Of a DNA stretch of 64,000 nt, positions 36,250 through 49,800 are shown one piece after another. The notes beneath the pieces are model-generated. The model ran no database searches and was not told the origin of the DNA. It was given only the letters and a program-made list of their open reading frames with translations. Position 1 is the stretch's first letter. Every line of letters begins with the position of its first letter. The stretch is from Taenia hydatigena. Taxonomy: Eukaryota > Platyhelminthes > Cestoda > Cyclophyllidea > Taeniidae. The DNA is taken from NCBI GenBank assembly GCA_036345935.2, contig JADWOT020000001.1, positions 18,743,761 through 18,807,760 on the forward strand, written 5' to 3'. Made by a program: the position numbers and the translations under genes.

Positions 36250-39200
36250 ATCCTCGTAGCACTTGGGCAATGCAAATGCAGCTTTATGCACTGCCTTGGT
36301 GTAGAATTTGCAGTTCGCCGGCGGCTCGCGAGACGCTTCGCTAAGATTGATGTTCTGCATTCACAAATCAGCGATAGATTTGCACCCAAACGTGTTCACT
36401 TTCAAGTCAGACAACAGACAATAGCGTGCTGGCCACTTACCTCATTTTTGCATGCGATAACATAGCCAAGATGACCAGAAGTGTAGGTTGGAATGATGTT
36501 GTAGGCATAAGCCACATTCGGGAATACATCCCTGCAGAAGCCTACCATTTTTTGAATAATGGGCAGATCCAGAAACAGACATTCACCTGTATGAAGCAAG
36601 TACGAGTCACATGTAGCAAGTCGTGATGTGGAATTAAGAGGTCTAGCTACAATTTGGAAACAACCAACAGGGATCTCAACGTTGCTGACACCAAAATATT
36701 GATCGGACATGAGTGGGAAAGCCCCCAGTTCGCCTTATGGACGTCTGCATGAGAGAGACTCTCCGGTAAGGAGATTCAGAGGACCAAAGAAATGAGGGGA
36801 AACAAAACCAAATGGGACTTAAAATATAGCTTAAAGTGCCACATGAAATTCGCACATGCCAAATCCGCAAAGCCCCTTGCTCCATTTGTATGCAAAAGTA
36901 CCCCACCATCTAATAAATACCCCACAACCATCCTCCAAACAGAACTATTTTCCACTCTGCCTATCCTGGCACTGAGCACGAGCTAACATCGCATATTCGT
37001 ACATGCTCGCCTCCATGATCAATTATGCCGTGTTCAGCGGCATTGCAGAAGGACTCCTCCATTGTGCAACATCAAGAGAGGCCTCTAAGTTTGAGTGTTT
37101 CACGCATTCTCCGAAAGCTAACAAGAATAGCTGTGCTGCATGCTGAAAGCTAACGTGAACACAACCAGATTTACAACCGACTGGATTTAAAACGGTAATA
37201 CTATCCAACTATCTTACCACAAAGTGGCTGAATATTCTATCATCGTAACATGCTGGGCCTAAAGTCCTCTGCAGATGCAGATAGTCACCCGTGGATTTGG
37301 ATTTTACACCACTTTTGACAAGAAACTTGTCCCCGCATCATTATCGCTCGCCATATTAACTAGCGACGTCTGGACTACTGCAGTGGACACATTCCCCGAT
37401 TGATACCGTGCGTAGAACCACCATGACATGATTCCTCTTTGGCAAGCGCAAGAGCCCAGTTTAACCTAATCACCTCTTTCGTGTTGCAAAGCTTACCTCT
37501 CAGCAGTTTTGGAAATAGAATGAAACTGACATTCAGAGATGGTGGAGTCACAACTCACACTTCAGTTCGGGACTTTGCTCGCGGAAAACGCAGCAAATGG
37601 CATTTGCTTGTCCCTTAAACATCTGAGAAAACCGAACGAGAGAACAATTTTGATGCATCACAAGCAGAATTGCCTTACTCGAAAAAGAAACAGGTCCATG
37701 GGCGAATTTTAGGCAAATAGATTACCGGAGAGGGAAATATACCTCTCCCTCAAATTGTTGACCGAATATGTGAAGATAAGCAATATTCGCCTCATTTACA
37801 AGCACCCAACGAAATCTTTGCTGAGTTTCTCCAAATTCAGAAGAGACTATGAAAGAGCGGAACGCATGTATTTCTCCAAATTTCATGCCATTTAAATGAC
37901 CAGCAACCGCGTATAGTCAAATAGAAAGCTCCAGACGTAGATCAATCAAAATGAATGCCTTCGGCCATCTACTGAAAGCAACAGAGGCCCCTGTCTACTC
38001 TCTTCGTGCCAAATCAGAAAAACTACTCCAAATTGTAAAAAAAACCAGCAATCAATTCCAGACTAGTTCACTTCAAAACCAAAAAAACAATTTTAAACTG
38101 ACAACGGAGAAAGATCCATGTATTTCCATTTATCAACATGATAAGTGGAGGCGGTCACAAACTCACCTTGATTACAAATGATTCCATCATCCGTAAGCGC
38201 TTGACTCAGCAGTTGGAAGTATTCCTTGTTAAAGAGCGGAGTGGAAGGCCCTGTCAGAAAACAAGAGCGATCGGTAAGTTTGCCTGATAGCACACTCTGC
38301 ACCAGGATCACTGAGACCATTTGATCAACTTAAACGTTTTGTAGTAACGCCTATTTTCGTTGTGTTTTCTCCAGTCCAAGATGTTTCACTTTACCAGTAA
38401 TCAAGTAAATCATGAGATTTCGTGCGACAACATGTCACACTAACAACCAGCCTACTTCGCTTTACCTCCTCGCCGAGTTTACCGTCAGCATTTCCAGTCT
38501 TCCGGCCCTTCTAGATCACTGTGGATAAGTGCTATTTATACACATCTGTTGCATACATTTACAACACTGGTTGACAACTACAACTCCCTCCTAGTTTCAA
38601 AACACCGTGGCAGTTGGATCACTACACGAATTCTAAGGTAAACACTTACCTTTGAGGGATGCCAAGCTTGTATTTGAGAGGGAAGAGAAGATGTTTGATA
38701 TTTCGAAAAATCTTCTGCATTAGACTTCATGAATAAAAAATGAAGCGAAGAGTGGAGAGGAGTCGCAATGCCAAGACCACATCGCATTAACGCTCTACTC
38801 AGTAAAAACAGGTGGGGAAGTTGTATTTAAGAGACATGCACAATCCAGGACCCGTTGCTACCACTGTTTTGGCGCATTTGTGGTCCCATCGCCTAAGGTG
38901 TGAACTGGACTTGATATCACTCCCAGAGTGCCTGAGGGCCGTAGTAATGCCTGTCGAAACGACTTAGGAGTCAATGCTGGTTACCGCACGGTGACCACGC
39001 AACCATAACAATGGGATCATGTCCCAGGTTAACGGGCTCCAGACTCCAGAGAAAGCGCATATGAAGCTATAGTCAGACGCCCTTAGCGTTTCAAGAACAA
39101 CATCTGCAGAGCATTGAGTGGCAAAGCCTGAACTAAAGCTTACCACCATTTTCACGTACGGCAAAAAATGACAAATCCGACACACAATACAAGGGCAGAT

Positions 39201-40274
39201 TGGAATGCGGCGATTCCAAAACTACAAACGCCCATTCCACACCGAGTTTAAAATTAAATGGTGTCAAAATTGTATCGATATTACCTCTTCGTTATACGGA
39301 GCGAGTGGTTTCGATGATTATGTCTACCAAATCCACGAAAAAAGTCCAGTTGGCGTGAGTGATGCCCCATTAACACTACAGGACATCGTACGGTAGCGGT
39401 TTAGGAGGCCTTACACGGGCGTCAAATTAACAAAATACGGGTTTTTATGTTAAAGTACTGAATGAGAAGCGAAAAAAAAGCATTGATAACTGTCATGCGA
39501 ATGTACTTTGAAGTAGTATCATTGAATGAATGCCGAAAAACTACTATTTTTATAATCTGGTGAGAGATGTGACTTTAAGCTTAGTAGGAGCCTCATCAAA
39601 AGCAGTCAACTCAATTAGTAGTAGGACACAAAGGTTAAAAGGAGCTCTAACATTGGTAATACATGGTGGCAAATAAGTGAAGACAACTACCCACCACTGG
39701 GATCGGTGGAGTCTGTGATAATGACATCATACTTCTCCCCCTTGGTCGCGTGCTCCTTCAGAAAAGCGAAGCCATCAGCAACATGAACTGACACCTTCGG
39801 GTGGTCTAGGCCCGACGCAGTAAAGGGAAGATACTTGCGAGACAGGTCGAGCACCATACTATCGATCTCTACGAGGTCAACGTGTTGCACACACTGATGT
39901 CGAACGACCTCCCTTGCAACACCACCGTCACCACCACCGATGATTAGAACGCGGCGCGGGTTAGGATGCACGCCCAGAGGAATGTGGGCAATCATCTCCT
40001 GGTAAAAAGCCTCATCCCTTTCGGTCAGCTGGGTATGTCCATCAAGTACCAGGACGCGTCCGTATGTCGCACTGAAAATAAAGTGGTGATAACTAATCCC
40101 ACTTATTAAAATTAAGCAGCAATAGGTGGAATGGAAAATGAACCTGTCGAAGATGAGAACATCCTGAAACTCGGATTTGCCCTCGAATAAGACCTCATTG
40201 ACCTCAAGGCTGAAGGCCTGACCGGGGAATCCAGAGGACACTTCAGAAAACCACCCCTTCATTATGGAATTCAT
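36250..40274 (-). CDS. SRM: Spermidine synthase, five exons recognised
   Basis: Spermidine synthase transfers the aminopropyl group of decarboxylated S-adenosylmethionine to putrescine in the cytosol. Minus-strand exons are 40,144-40,274, 39,695-40,071, 38,167-38,250, 36,441-36,586 and 36,250-36,354. All junctions are GT-AG, and the phases join to one frame of 281 codons. Exon 1 begins MNSIMKGWFSE. Exon 2 carries the nucleotide-binding IIGGGDGGVAREVVRH loop, the upstream ERDE motif, and the catalytic TDSTDP segment. Exon 4 has FPNVAYAYNIIPTYTSGHLG. Exon 5 has AVHKAAFALP, close to the family's C-terminus. A GTGAGT follows exon 5, so a short last exon may exist; alternatively the frame reads through to a stop 19 codons on. 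Introns are 72, 1,444, 1,580 and 86 bp. No lesion was seen, so the gene is probably functional. Confidence 0.93.
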
Positions 40275-40283
40275 GGCACAACG

Positions 40284-40300
40284 CTAAAACTAACAAAAGG
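40284..40300 (-). promoter_or_regulatory. Splice-acceptor-like site just before the spermidine synthase start
   Basis: Reading the minus strand, ccttttgttag followed by ttttag lies 9-16 bases before the ATG. A pyrimidine-rich tract with AG this close to a start codon suits either a 5'-UTR intron or a spliced-leader trans-splicing acceptor, both known in flatworms. No promoter was identified. Confidence 0.35.
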
Positions 40301-40309
40301 AAACGGGCT

Positions 40310-43300
40310 CGGAATTTGTGTGTACAAGACTCAATAAATGTTTAATGCGTGCATTGATTTAAAAAATACCGAGAATTTGGTTAAAAATCGTACGGAATGC
40401 CGCAGCGAAACTAGGTTTAAAAATCGACATGGACCCAGTAATGAAAATAACCAAGAGAGTAAAAATGGCAGTGGATCGCAAATAATGCAAGAAAGGCCAC
40501 AATTTCAGCAACAAACACCTTGTCAAACGTGTACCACATCAAAGTAAATGATGATGCAATCATGATGTGACAGCAACAGCACCATAAGAGCTTGGCAGCA
40601 ATGCAGTCGTGATGTTTCGTGAGTGACGACGTCACAAAGACACGTCCATATCGCCTCTAAGAAAACATGAGCAGTAAATAGGTTGCTGCTGATAAGGGCG
40701 GACAAATCTGGATAAAAGTAGGCAAACATAATTCCAAACCTACAGACGTGCTCGAGTATGGGTTGCATTCAACGTGAAATGGCCCAACGTTTTGTTGCGC
40801 TTGGAAATACACGCCACTAGCCCTCCACATTACACGTAGACAGATCTTAAGGAGAATATGAATGAGAAGGGTGACGAAGTATTTACGCAGATGAATGACT
40901 TGTCGTTTTGCAAAACAATAAACTCTGAACTGTGGTGACATTTTCGTATGATGGGGATGTACATAGAAAAACAGAAAACAGAAGATCAACACAGAACTTG
41001 GAACGGTACATCAACAAGACCTAGCAAGAGACACCTAGATTTAAATTTTTATGGCAAGCAGCGAAACTGAAGGGTTTAGGACGGCGCTAACGGTGCATCA
41101 TGAAAAAGATGAACCGAGCCTTAAAAACACTGCCATCAGCAAAGCAAGAATTCGCAAGCTATGTGGACAAGACATTTACTTCACAATAATCCCAAAATAT
41201 CTATGCATTAATTACCACCCAAAAATGGACCTACTGACAGAAGGCGACCATAAAAGTGCAACAAATGAAGACCACGGAAACAAAGTGACGGTGAATGAGG
41301 GCTGCTTTCATCTAAATTAGCCACCAGGAAGTAATAAGTTAACCATCATTACCATGTATCACAAAAAGCAGGACAACTTGGTTCCTACGAAATAAGCAAT
41401 GAAGCACACAACGAAAACAAGGCAAAACACGCCAACACGAGCGCGCCATGCGCTGACATGGTGTTCAGAAAGCGCGCTGAGTAAGCTGGAGGGTCAAATC
41501 GGAGTTTTTGGTATGTTTGTGTGGGCGACATATTATGGTCATTTCAGTAAAATAACTCCTATTTTGTATGGTGTATTATGCAATGAAATTAATGCGACGC
41601 ATTTATATAACTGGTTTGGTAGTGAATCACACCGAAACCAAGTTAGTGATTAGAGCTTTTTAGTAATTAAAATTGATGTCTGATTTATGATGGCTACAAG
41701 CGTTTATCTTTTTGAAAAAATATTCAGAAGCATAAAGTGAATTGTTAATCGGTAAATGTGCTCGTATGGTCAATTGGGACTACATGCTTAAGAAAAGCAA
41801 AGAATGGTAAAAAAACTGAATTTACCCACGTACATTTCTGCATATATAAGTGTGCATGCAGACAACGTATGTGCGCACTGTATGCGTGTATAGGCAAGTG
41901 GGTTGGTGTGTTTAGTGTTTAAGAAGCAGGCAAACCTGTTAAAATGACTACGCGCTTGCATAACGATGAATTAACGACGGAGTGCTGCACTTCACACTTA
42001 AATAAATTCGGGGAACCAAAAAGGTATTTGGTTTACTGCAAGCCCAATCCTATACAACGCTCGAATCGTTGCCAGTGTGACACAAGTTGCTGTCAGCTTT
42101 GAAGTCTTCGGTAACTGATAGGAATTTTGTCCACTGAGCGAAGGTTGGGAACCTCACACCACTGTTGGATGTCTGGAACCCCGGTTTTGCTCCTTAGGAG
42201 AAGAAATTGTGCCTAATCACCACATCGTTCCATAACTCATTAAGCCCTGTTAATCAACGATAGGTGAAGAGTCATAGGAAAAGTACAACAACACCTCACA
42301 ACTTAGAAACCAACCTTGAAAGTGCGCAAACGCAACAGTTACAGATGAGGGGCAGGTATTCCTCCTCACTCCTAATAATGTCAGAAGTTGACATCACCAA
42401 AGTGCATAAAACATGTATTGCATTCTTCGCAGCATAATAAAATATAAATGAATGAAAGCTACTTGTCAGACATCAAAGATGGTTTTTAAGACCACTCATG
42501 ATTCGTTTTAGGTGTTACAAAATATTACACATCTGGCAGTAAGGAAAGTCACTCAAGTGTGGCATCTCCAAGGGAATGCGAAGGAAGCACAGATGGCACA
42601 GGAAAGTGAACTGTGGCGAGGAAGGGTAGCACGAATGCGAAAGCTTATCGGTTAACTGACTTGGCAGAAACGAAGACAAAAGCAGTAGGTTAACGTGCTG
42701 ACATTCGGAGCGATCAGTGTGTTATGTAGGCATTATAGTTTTGCCAATTAAGGATAAATTAAACAAATGGGGCAAATGCCGTATTTGTTCAGACAAGCTG
42801 ACTTCATTGTCTACGACCTGTTAGTTAACCGGCTTTGATGACATGCTGGCTTGACGAGGTGGTGGTGCGACCTATGCTACTCTACACCCTTCATCCCACC
42901 ACGCAGGTCAAGGTATCCTCCAGCCACATAATGGTATCTGAGTTGAGCATATCAACAGTTGTTTTAAAATTGTTCCTTAAGGTAAGATTACGCAGAGTCT
43001 AGTACGAGGATTTGCCTTTAACATTGCCTACCCAGTGAAAATCGGAACTGTTGCTCAGTCCTAAACAAACGACAGCTCTACCAGCGACACCACCTCCACC
43101 ATGACCAAAATATGTTATTATATGCACAATAGAATTGAACGGGCTATTCTTTGCGTGAAAGATGCCAATAAATAGAAGGTTGACTCTCATAGGTAATTAT
43201 CTCAATCCAACTCACTTGACCGTGTATTTCGGTTCATTTAAGAACAGCGAGGAGAAGTGTGCAGATAGTGTAGGATCAGGCGTTAATTTGTACAACAGGA

Positions 43301-43500
43301 AAGCCCAATTATTCAACCCTGGGTGCGGTAGAGAATGCAAGCACTACTGCCCACAGCTTTCATGCCTCTGTCCAGTCACAGGCACATCCACGCGAGGTCT
43401 CCCATTGCACTTGTGATTGCTTATTGAATTGCCTGTTTTGCTCCTACTTATGTCGCCACGATCAAGTGTCTCAACAGTGAGTTGTTGCATGCGTAAATTC
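40310..43500. other. Intergenic, no recognised gene
   Basis: The only notable frame is 41,051-41,320 (plus), 89 codons from ATG, hydrophilic, with no recognised family and divergent from the spermidine synthase gene. I do not call it a gene. A minus-strand frame at 42,999-43,190 contains a Gly-rich run (GHGGGGVAG) without further support. Confidence 0.35.
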
Positions 43501-43540
43501 GACTTTCTCCATTTCTCGATTGCAGTCCTTTATGACATAG

Positions 43541-43750
43541 TTGTGCATTGATCAGAGGGATGAATTTGCATGCCTGGGCGTGATCTCTGACCTTGCAGAA
43601 AAAATAAGCCTTAGCAAAGATGTGATTCAGAGTACAATTAATAAAATAGAAAAATTTTGTGCTGTTTATAGGTCATCAGTTATAAGTAGGTTACTAATGC
43701 AAAAAGGCCGAGGTGATGATATAAAATGCTGCCTTCATTCCACTTGAGTA
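43541..43750 (+). other. Exon-like segment resembling a TFIIB-type cyclin fold
   Basis: A 68-codon open frame aligns without gaps over about 35 residues with the first cyclin repeat of transcription factor IIB. ISDLAEKISLSKDVIQST follows the pattern of its first helices, and KGRGDDI near the end corresponds to the KGR-N-D-A-I motif. The extra residues between the two blocks and the in-frame stop soon after KGR are not typical. An acceptor-like acatag precedes the frame at 43,535-43,540, and a gtatgag donor-like word follows at 43,747. It may be a divergent TFIIB or BRF exon, or a relic. Identity is low and the call is inference. Confidence 0.25.
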
Positions 43751-44589
43751 TGAGTCGTTGCGAGTCAGTTACTGAAGAATAGTCAGTAGCTGTATACATG
43801 GAGCATCCACGGCAGTGTGGATGAAGTGCGACAGACGTTCGGTGTGCTTAATTCACCATGTTCTTTGCAAAATTGTAAGGAAAGAGAATATTTGTCGCGG
43901 CTGTTAATACATTCTGGACCTCATTTCTTTGACAAATGACATGGAAAATACGCTGACTATTTACCTGTCCAAAGAAGCCTTGATGACCTAGTCGGAGTAG
44001 TTAATGTATCCAACCTGCCACCTTCGAATTGCCCTAACAATCTTTAGATCTGCACTCCTCAGTAAACGCACTATTCCTCCTTCCCACTGTTATCTAACTT
44101 TCTTCATGCTCCGTGGAGTAATGCGCATGACTTTGTGCATTAAAAGGAGCAGATGTTAGGGCAGAGAAGGCCTTTGACATTGTGCTGCATTAAGTGCAGC
44201 GTGACTGAAACGTTTTTGATTACTAAATTGAAGTAATGGCGCGTTCACTAACCTGTTTAATTAGGCAATGAGTATAAGAAGCCTGGTGGCCCACCGCGGC
44301 TTCCAGTAGACGCCGCACGTATATGCATTTCCACCGCGAAGCTCCTCCCCTCCCGTGTATTATACTACACTCTCCTTCAGTAAAGTGTATGGCCAGTAGG
44401 GTGTGACAGGTTGATTTTTCACCTGAGTAATGGCAGTGATTTCATACTTGCAAAGTCTTGAATTGCGAAATGTTATTTAGGTGGTACCCATAATAAGCAA
44501 GTAAGAAAACAGTATGATATCTTCCAAATTGCTTTATGTTTGGGGCTTCAGGGGAATGTTCCTGCTCTGCTGTGTCTACACTGGTTTTC

Positions 44590-44668
44590 AATGGGGATAA
44601 GCAAAGCCATTGCCAACTCGTGAGCATCTTCATGACAATCGAACTGCAGTACTCCATGGATGGCTGCA
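44590..44668 (-). other. Exon-like segment resembling a ubiquitin-specific protease
   Basis: On the minus strand a strong acceptor (taggattttttgcag) is followed by a frame reading IHGVLQFDCHEDAHELAMAL. The block CHEDAHEL resembles the Q-x-DAHEF box of ubiquitin-specific proteases. A gtgtag donor-like word follows within 80 bases. Neither the catalytic Cys box nor the His box was found nearby. The other frame at this site is also open for 75 codons, so the reading is uncertain. Confidence 0.2.
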
Positions 44669-44699
44669 AAAAATCCTAGCTGACGTCGAATCAACTCAT

Positions 44700-46010
44700 C
44701 CGTGTCGCTACCTACCTACTGCCTTCCATCACGTTTAACTCGCTTGACACAGATCGTAATCACTCTTCGCCATAGCAAGAAAATGGCAACATGATCGTTA
44801 TGGTTGGGCCTCTGAGACTGACTGTAAGAGTGACATCCATTAGATTCCGTTGAAAGATGTCTGTTATCTGCTTTGTGTGCAATCGAAATTGTGAGTAGGT
44901 GGACTCCCATATCAGTAAAAGGTCGGATTTATATTGGACAGCATGCAGCAGTCCATAGATATCCGTCACCAGTCATTCGGCCATTCAGATCCTGTCTGTT
45001 CGTCCTCTTCTGAATGATTTCAAAGGCAACCCTTTGTGAGCATCATCCTGATCTATTTACCAGCTCATCCCATCAACGTAGGTGGCATTGTGCCTCACCA
45101 TAACACTTTGACCTCTAATGTCTGCCCAGCCGTATAATATAATAGCCCACATCGCCATCTTACTAAGTTGGTGGCCCATCTGTGGTATCTATCTATCGTA
45201 CCATTGGTGGAACGCAAGTTTGCGCTGTCGACGCACATAAGTTATAAGTTTTAAGCATTGTAACAGAACTAACTTAGTCATCCTCACATTGACAATAGCT
45301 TGTTGTTTTCCAACCACATGTCGATCCTTGTCTATGCCAGCAAACGATCCTTCGCATTGAATTTCGCCTCCCTCAAGTCAGTTACCTCGGAGTTTCCACA
45401 ACCGAGGTGGATAATGGACGCCGTATTTTGCAATGGCTTCCTTTTTCGGAGATCATTTAATTGCGCGATAGATATTTCCGCAACATTTTGAAGGTGTACA
45501 AGAGAACATCTTCTCTTCGAAAACAGGCGCAGCTAGTCAAGCACTCGAAAGCACATCGTATTGTCGCAAGAGATCGTGCGATCTCATGCACTTGCTGTCT
45601 CGTTCTCTTCCCAAACTGCAAGTGGTGGTCGTCTCGCCTTGACTAGAGACAAGCCTAGCCAGGATAGGTCATATGACTCAAATGCGAAATAAATGTAAGC
45701 GGACTAGTTTTTGTGCTGATATCTAGAGGTAAACCATTCGTCAAAAGTGCGATATTCTAGCCTACACCTCTCTAAGAGCATCCTTTTAATATATTTAACT
45801 TTTATCACCTTTTTTGTTCATTAAAAATACATCTTTGATCGTGTTAGCATGGACAGATTCGTGTCAACTTTCTGCGCGATGGATAAGTCTGTTCTGATCA
45901 AGATTCACTTAGTGATTAGCTTGGCGTGAGCGAACGCTTGGTTGTTTAGCTCTTCTAATTCACGTCTTTTTCGATGAGAGTCGTTGGATTCGAATGGACG
46001 CAACAATGGG
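44700..46010. other. Intergenic, no recognised gene
   Basis: Nothing identifiable up to the inner edge of the right arm at about 46,011. Frames at 45,300-45,646 (plus) are short and anonymous. Confidence 0.4.
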
Positions 46011-46554
46011 GTATTACGTGTCAGATCAAAGTCATTGATGAGAGTGGATCGAATAGGAGAGGAAGTTGTTCACAGGCTTGAGATGAGTGCAAATCGCTCA
46101 AAGAAATCGCTGAGCACATAAGATTTCGCGGAAATGAAATAGCAATTCATCCCTAGGCACTAGTTTTTATGTGACGGACAGAGACAACGGGGTTGAGTTC
46201 GCCACCTCTGTGTAGTATGGAGGTGAGTGTTTTGTGAAAAGAGTGAATTAAAAGGATGATTAATGGTGGTGCAGCGCAGGATGCAATAGAATACAATACA
46301 TGCTAAGTGCATTCTGATTACTTGTGGAATCGTGCAGGTAAACCCATTACATTGAGAGTGACTTGATCTTCTTACCTACCTTAGTGAAAAGTATTTCGCA
46401 TTGCAGGGAATAACGGGCTCCACAAATGAACTTTGTTACATCAAACCTTGATTATTTCAATGTTCTAACTTCGGCTTGGCAGGCTTATGAAGCGAGCATT
46501 GAACTGCGAGTTAACCCGAATAAAACTTAATCACTATCCAAGAGCGTGTATTTG

Positions 46555-46810
46555 TCATAGCCGATCGGCTGCGAGGTTGCTTCCTACTGGCTCATTCGAT
46601 GTACCATGCATCCAATAGACCACGCGTACGAGAAGTCGTTGGTCGGCTCTTCTGCATCCTCCCATGTCGTAGAATTGCTCCCACTTCAAATGAAGGAAGA
46701 CGATTATCTGTTTCTGAGTGATCATGAATAGTGTAATGATTTTGGTTAGAGTGGTGGAGATGAAGCGTGAGGCAATCCCTGCAATGGAACTAATCCATGC
46801 ACATCCTTCA
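46555..46810 (-). repeat. Coding-like module, copy 3 (right arm)
   Basis: The counterpart of 25,370-25,640. The minus-strand frame reads through RADQRLL and EPVGSNLAADRL, and is longer here (46,555-46,881) than in the left arm. Confidence 0.5.
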
Positions 46811-46889
46811 CTGATGACACTACATTTTTGTTGAATAAATTGAATACTCCTGAATGTTTGAATATCTGAATATGTGCTCATGTAGTAAT

Positions 46890-49800
46890 GAAGAGTGAGG
46901 TGATTGGGGAAATGAATGAGACCTACTCAAAGGATGCCAGTGGAGAATGAGGTAGAAAGAGAAGATAGGAAGGAATTAATACTGGATTTGAGAGAAGGCA
47001 AATGTAAGAGAAGCGCGGCGTTTCCATTTCACCAAAGTGGAAACACCAGGGTAATGAGACGAAATGGGGAGTACTTACACCTCTTCTTTGGGTGAGATGA
47101 ATGCATGAAGCATAAACGGTGGAAAATAATGCAAGCCTCGGTGTTTGAGAGCATATGGTATGTAATTGGAGCGAAGTGTGATTGAGGGGAGTAGACGAAA
47201 GATCTCTTCCTCTCCCTTTCACAGACGCTATTAGACCTAGTTCCTACGCGTGTACATTGGTCCCTAATACCAGGGAGAACGGAATAAAAGATTTTAATTT
47301 TACGTGTCATGGGCTGTGATTAGTCGACCTGGAGTGACAAATTGGAGTGATAGGACGGACTCAAGTGGTAACGTGGATGCCGTCTCTGAGGATGAGGCAC
47401 CAATGATAGTTTAAAAAGCACTGCCCACTTTCTCCTTTTTTATCCTATCCTAGTCTGTCATGGTCAATCGGGGATGGCTAGTCTAGTCTGCTCTGATCCA
47501 GTCCAATCTAGTCTTATTTTGTCAAGTCTAGTCAAGCGCACCTCGTTGAAGTGCTTCCAAAGTAAGGAGGGTGGATTGGCTGCTACTACTGCTGCCATCG
47601 ATTTGGCGGTTGTTGACGCATGTAAGTTGCATAAAAGTAAAAGTGGCATAGTAAGAGATGTGTAAGGTGTGAATTGATTAAAGGAATCGGGTACTTACTC
47701 CCAAAGAATGAAACGCAGTTATCGAAGGGGTATTCCAAACTTTATACCTGGGCGAATCATTGCCTCGTACTCCGAGGAGACAATAGCTATGATTGCAATT
47801 ATCCGGAGAATGTGGAGTAGCATGATCGTTTAGCTGAAAGGGACGAAGGAATAATTGAGTGAGAAAAGAGGCAAGAAGACGACAGAAGGGGAGGAGTGAG
47901 GGTGGGGAGTGCAAGAAGGGCATTAGGAAAGGTGATCGCAGGATGTCTCTGTACAGTGTTGTGGTACTTCGTTATTTGTTTCTCCCTCCTAACTTACTGG
48001 GAAAACATTAGTTAATATAGCGCGACATACTTAAGGAGGTTAACTGTGGTTTTTCCTTTCCTAGTGTTTTAAATTGGGATATCATTTGTGATTACATTGA
48101 AATGATGCATGCAAATAAAGTGAGGGAGAAGGAGAAGAGCATAACACAAGGGGAAAGAGGGATTGGTATAATAATTTACTGTTAATTTTTATTACATCAA
48201 ACTATTTTGGGCTCTTGGCACCTCTAGACTGGCTGGGTGAGTAGTTGGAAGCGACGAGGAGATGGAGAGGGAGGTGGCGAAGGCGGAGCGTGAGAAGGAG
48301 ACCAGAGTCGAGGAGGCAAAAAGCGCGAGTGAAGCACTGACGAAAACTGGATGATAGGAACGAAAATGGGAAGCAAGATGAATAGTAGAAGACGATGAAA
48401 CGCCTAGAAGAGCATGTTTGTGGTTGATTGTGCGATTGACTTCTTCGCATCTAACACGTGCGTGATACAACCAACGACACGTGTTGCGTCGTGTCCCACA
48501 GCGCCACTTAGTGTCGATTTTAGACATAATCTCTTGCAGGTGGTTTTGTAAAAATAGACTTCAGTTACCCATGTAATTGTTCACCTCGGCTGAATTTCGT
48601 GCATCATAGTAAATGTGAAAGAAGCGGAGGCGAATGAGAAGCATCACTAATTTTGAGATAAAATACGCCAACTATTCAAGATTGCTGGTCTTTGTCCATC
48701 GTTCTTTAGGCACTTGGAGGCTTCACTGTTTTACCACAAGGTATTCACCCAAATCCGAATGAAGGGGAGCAGCAGTGGGCAGTTAAGGTATATCGACGGA
48801 CGTATGAGTGTTGGAATGTTGACAAATGGAAGAGGCGTAGTCAGTCAGATATCTCACAATGCCTGCAGTCATTTTGAGTGTCTGAGAGGAAACAACTTTC
48901 GGTAAAACACACTGGCGGAAGCGCATTATGAACGTAATTGACATTACCGATGGTACAACCGTTCAAAGATGTTTCGTTGGAGTCGACTGTCTAAAATGTG
49001 GGGCTAGAGATCGATCATTTGTGAGTCTTGAGCATATGAGAGAAGACGGTGTTGTTGAGGTATTGTATGAGGGAGGTAATGAGCATTGCCTTTTACTTAA
49101 TCAATAGACATTACACTTGACTAGGCAGGAGATGTCAACTAGCATGCAGTACTGTCATTTCTGTTTGCCTTAGCTCAGCGCAACGTAATTCAACGTGTCG
49201 AGGCATAATGAGGGTCTGCTTCCATCGCCAGTTTAGAGTGTCAATGACGTGCAATATAGCCGTTTTGCCATTGCGCAACCAACGAGACGACTGACACAAA
49301 CTCGCTCACTATTTTCATAAACGAACACGTGAACTTTACTGCACCATGCTGGTCTGCTTCAATCCACTTCCATCCATCTCCTGACTCTTATTAAAACGTT
49401 ATGCATCACCAGTCTCAACCACTTTCATCACCAGTCAGAACGATAACAAGCACAGCAATGTAATGCCATACGCTGATCTCTCACTGCCTTTTCACTTTGT
49501 GTTAATACTAGTTATGCTAAATGCACTTCTTGCTAAGTCAAAAAATCCGTTGAAGCCCAGACATCAAACGCATTTTCGGAGTTCTGATAACACCTCAAAC
49601 ACTTGGAATTAGTACCACAATCATCACTCTGTCCGGGGATTGACCAGTCAAATCTTGTGTCAAGTTTTGGTACCTTAACTCCCAAATATGGTGGAACACA
49701 AAAGAGAGATGAAGTATAGGTTGCTTGCATTCATTCGCATTAACAGCTTTTATGCAAGTGCTTGAAACCCCTAGTGGATGAGAATACGGCCATAATCATA

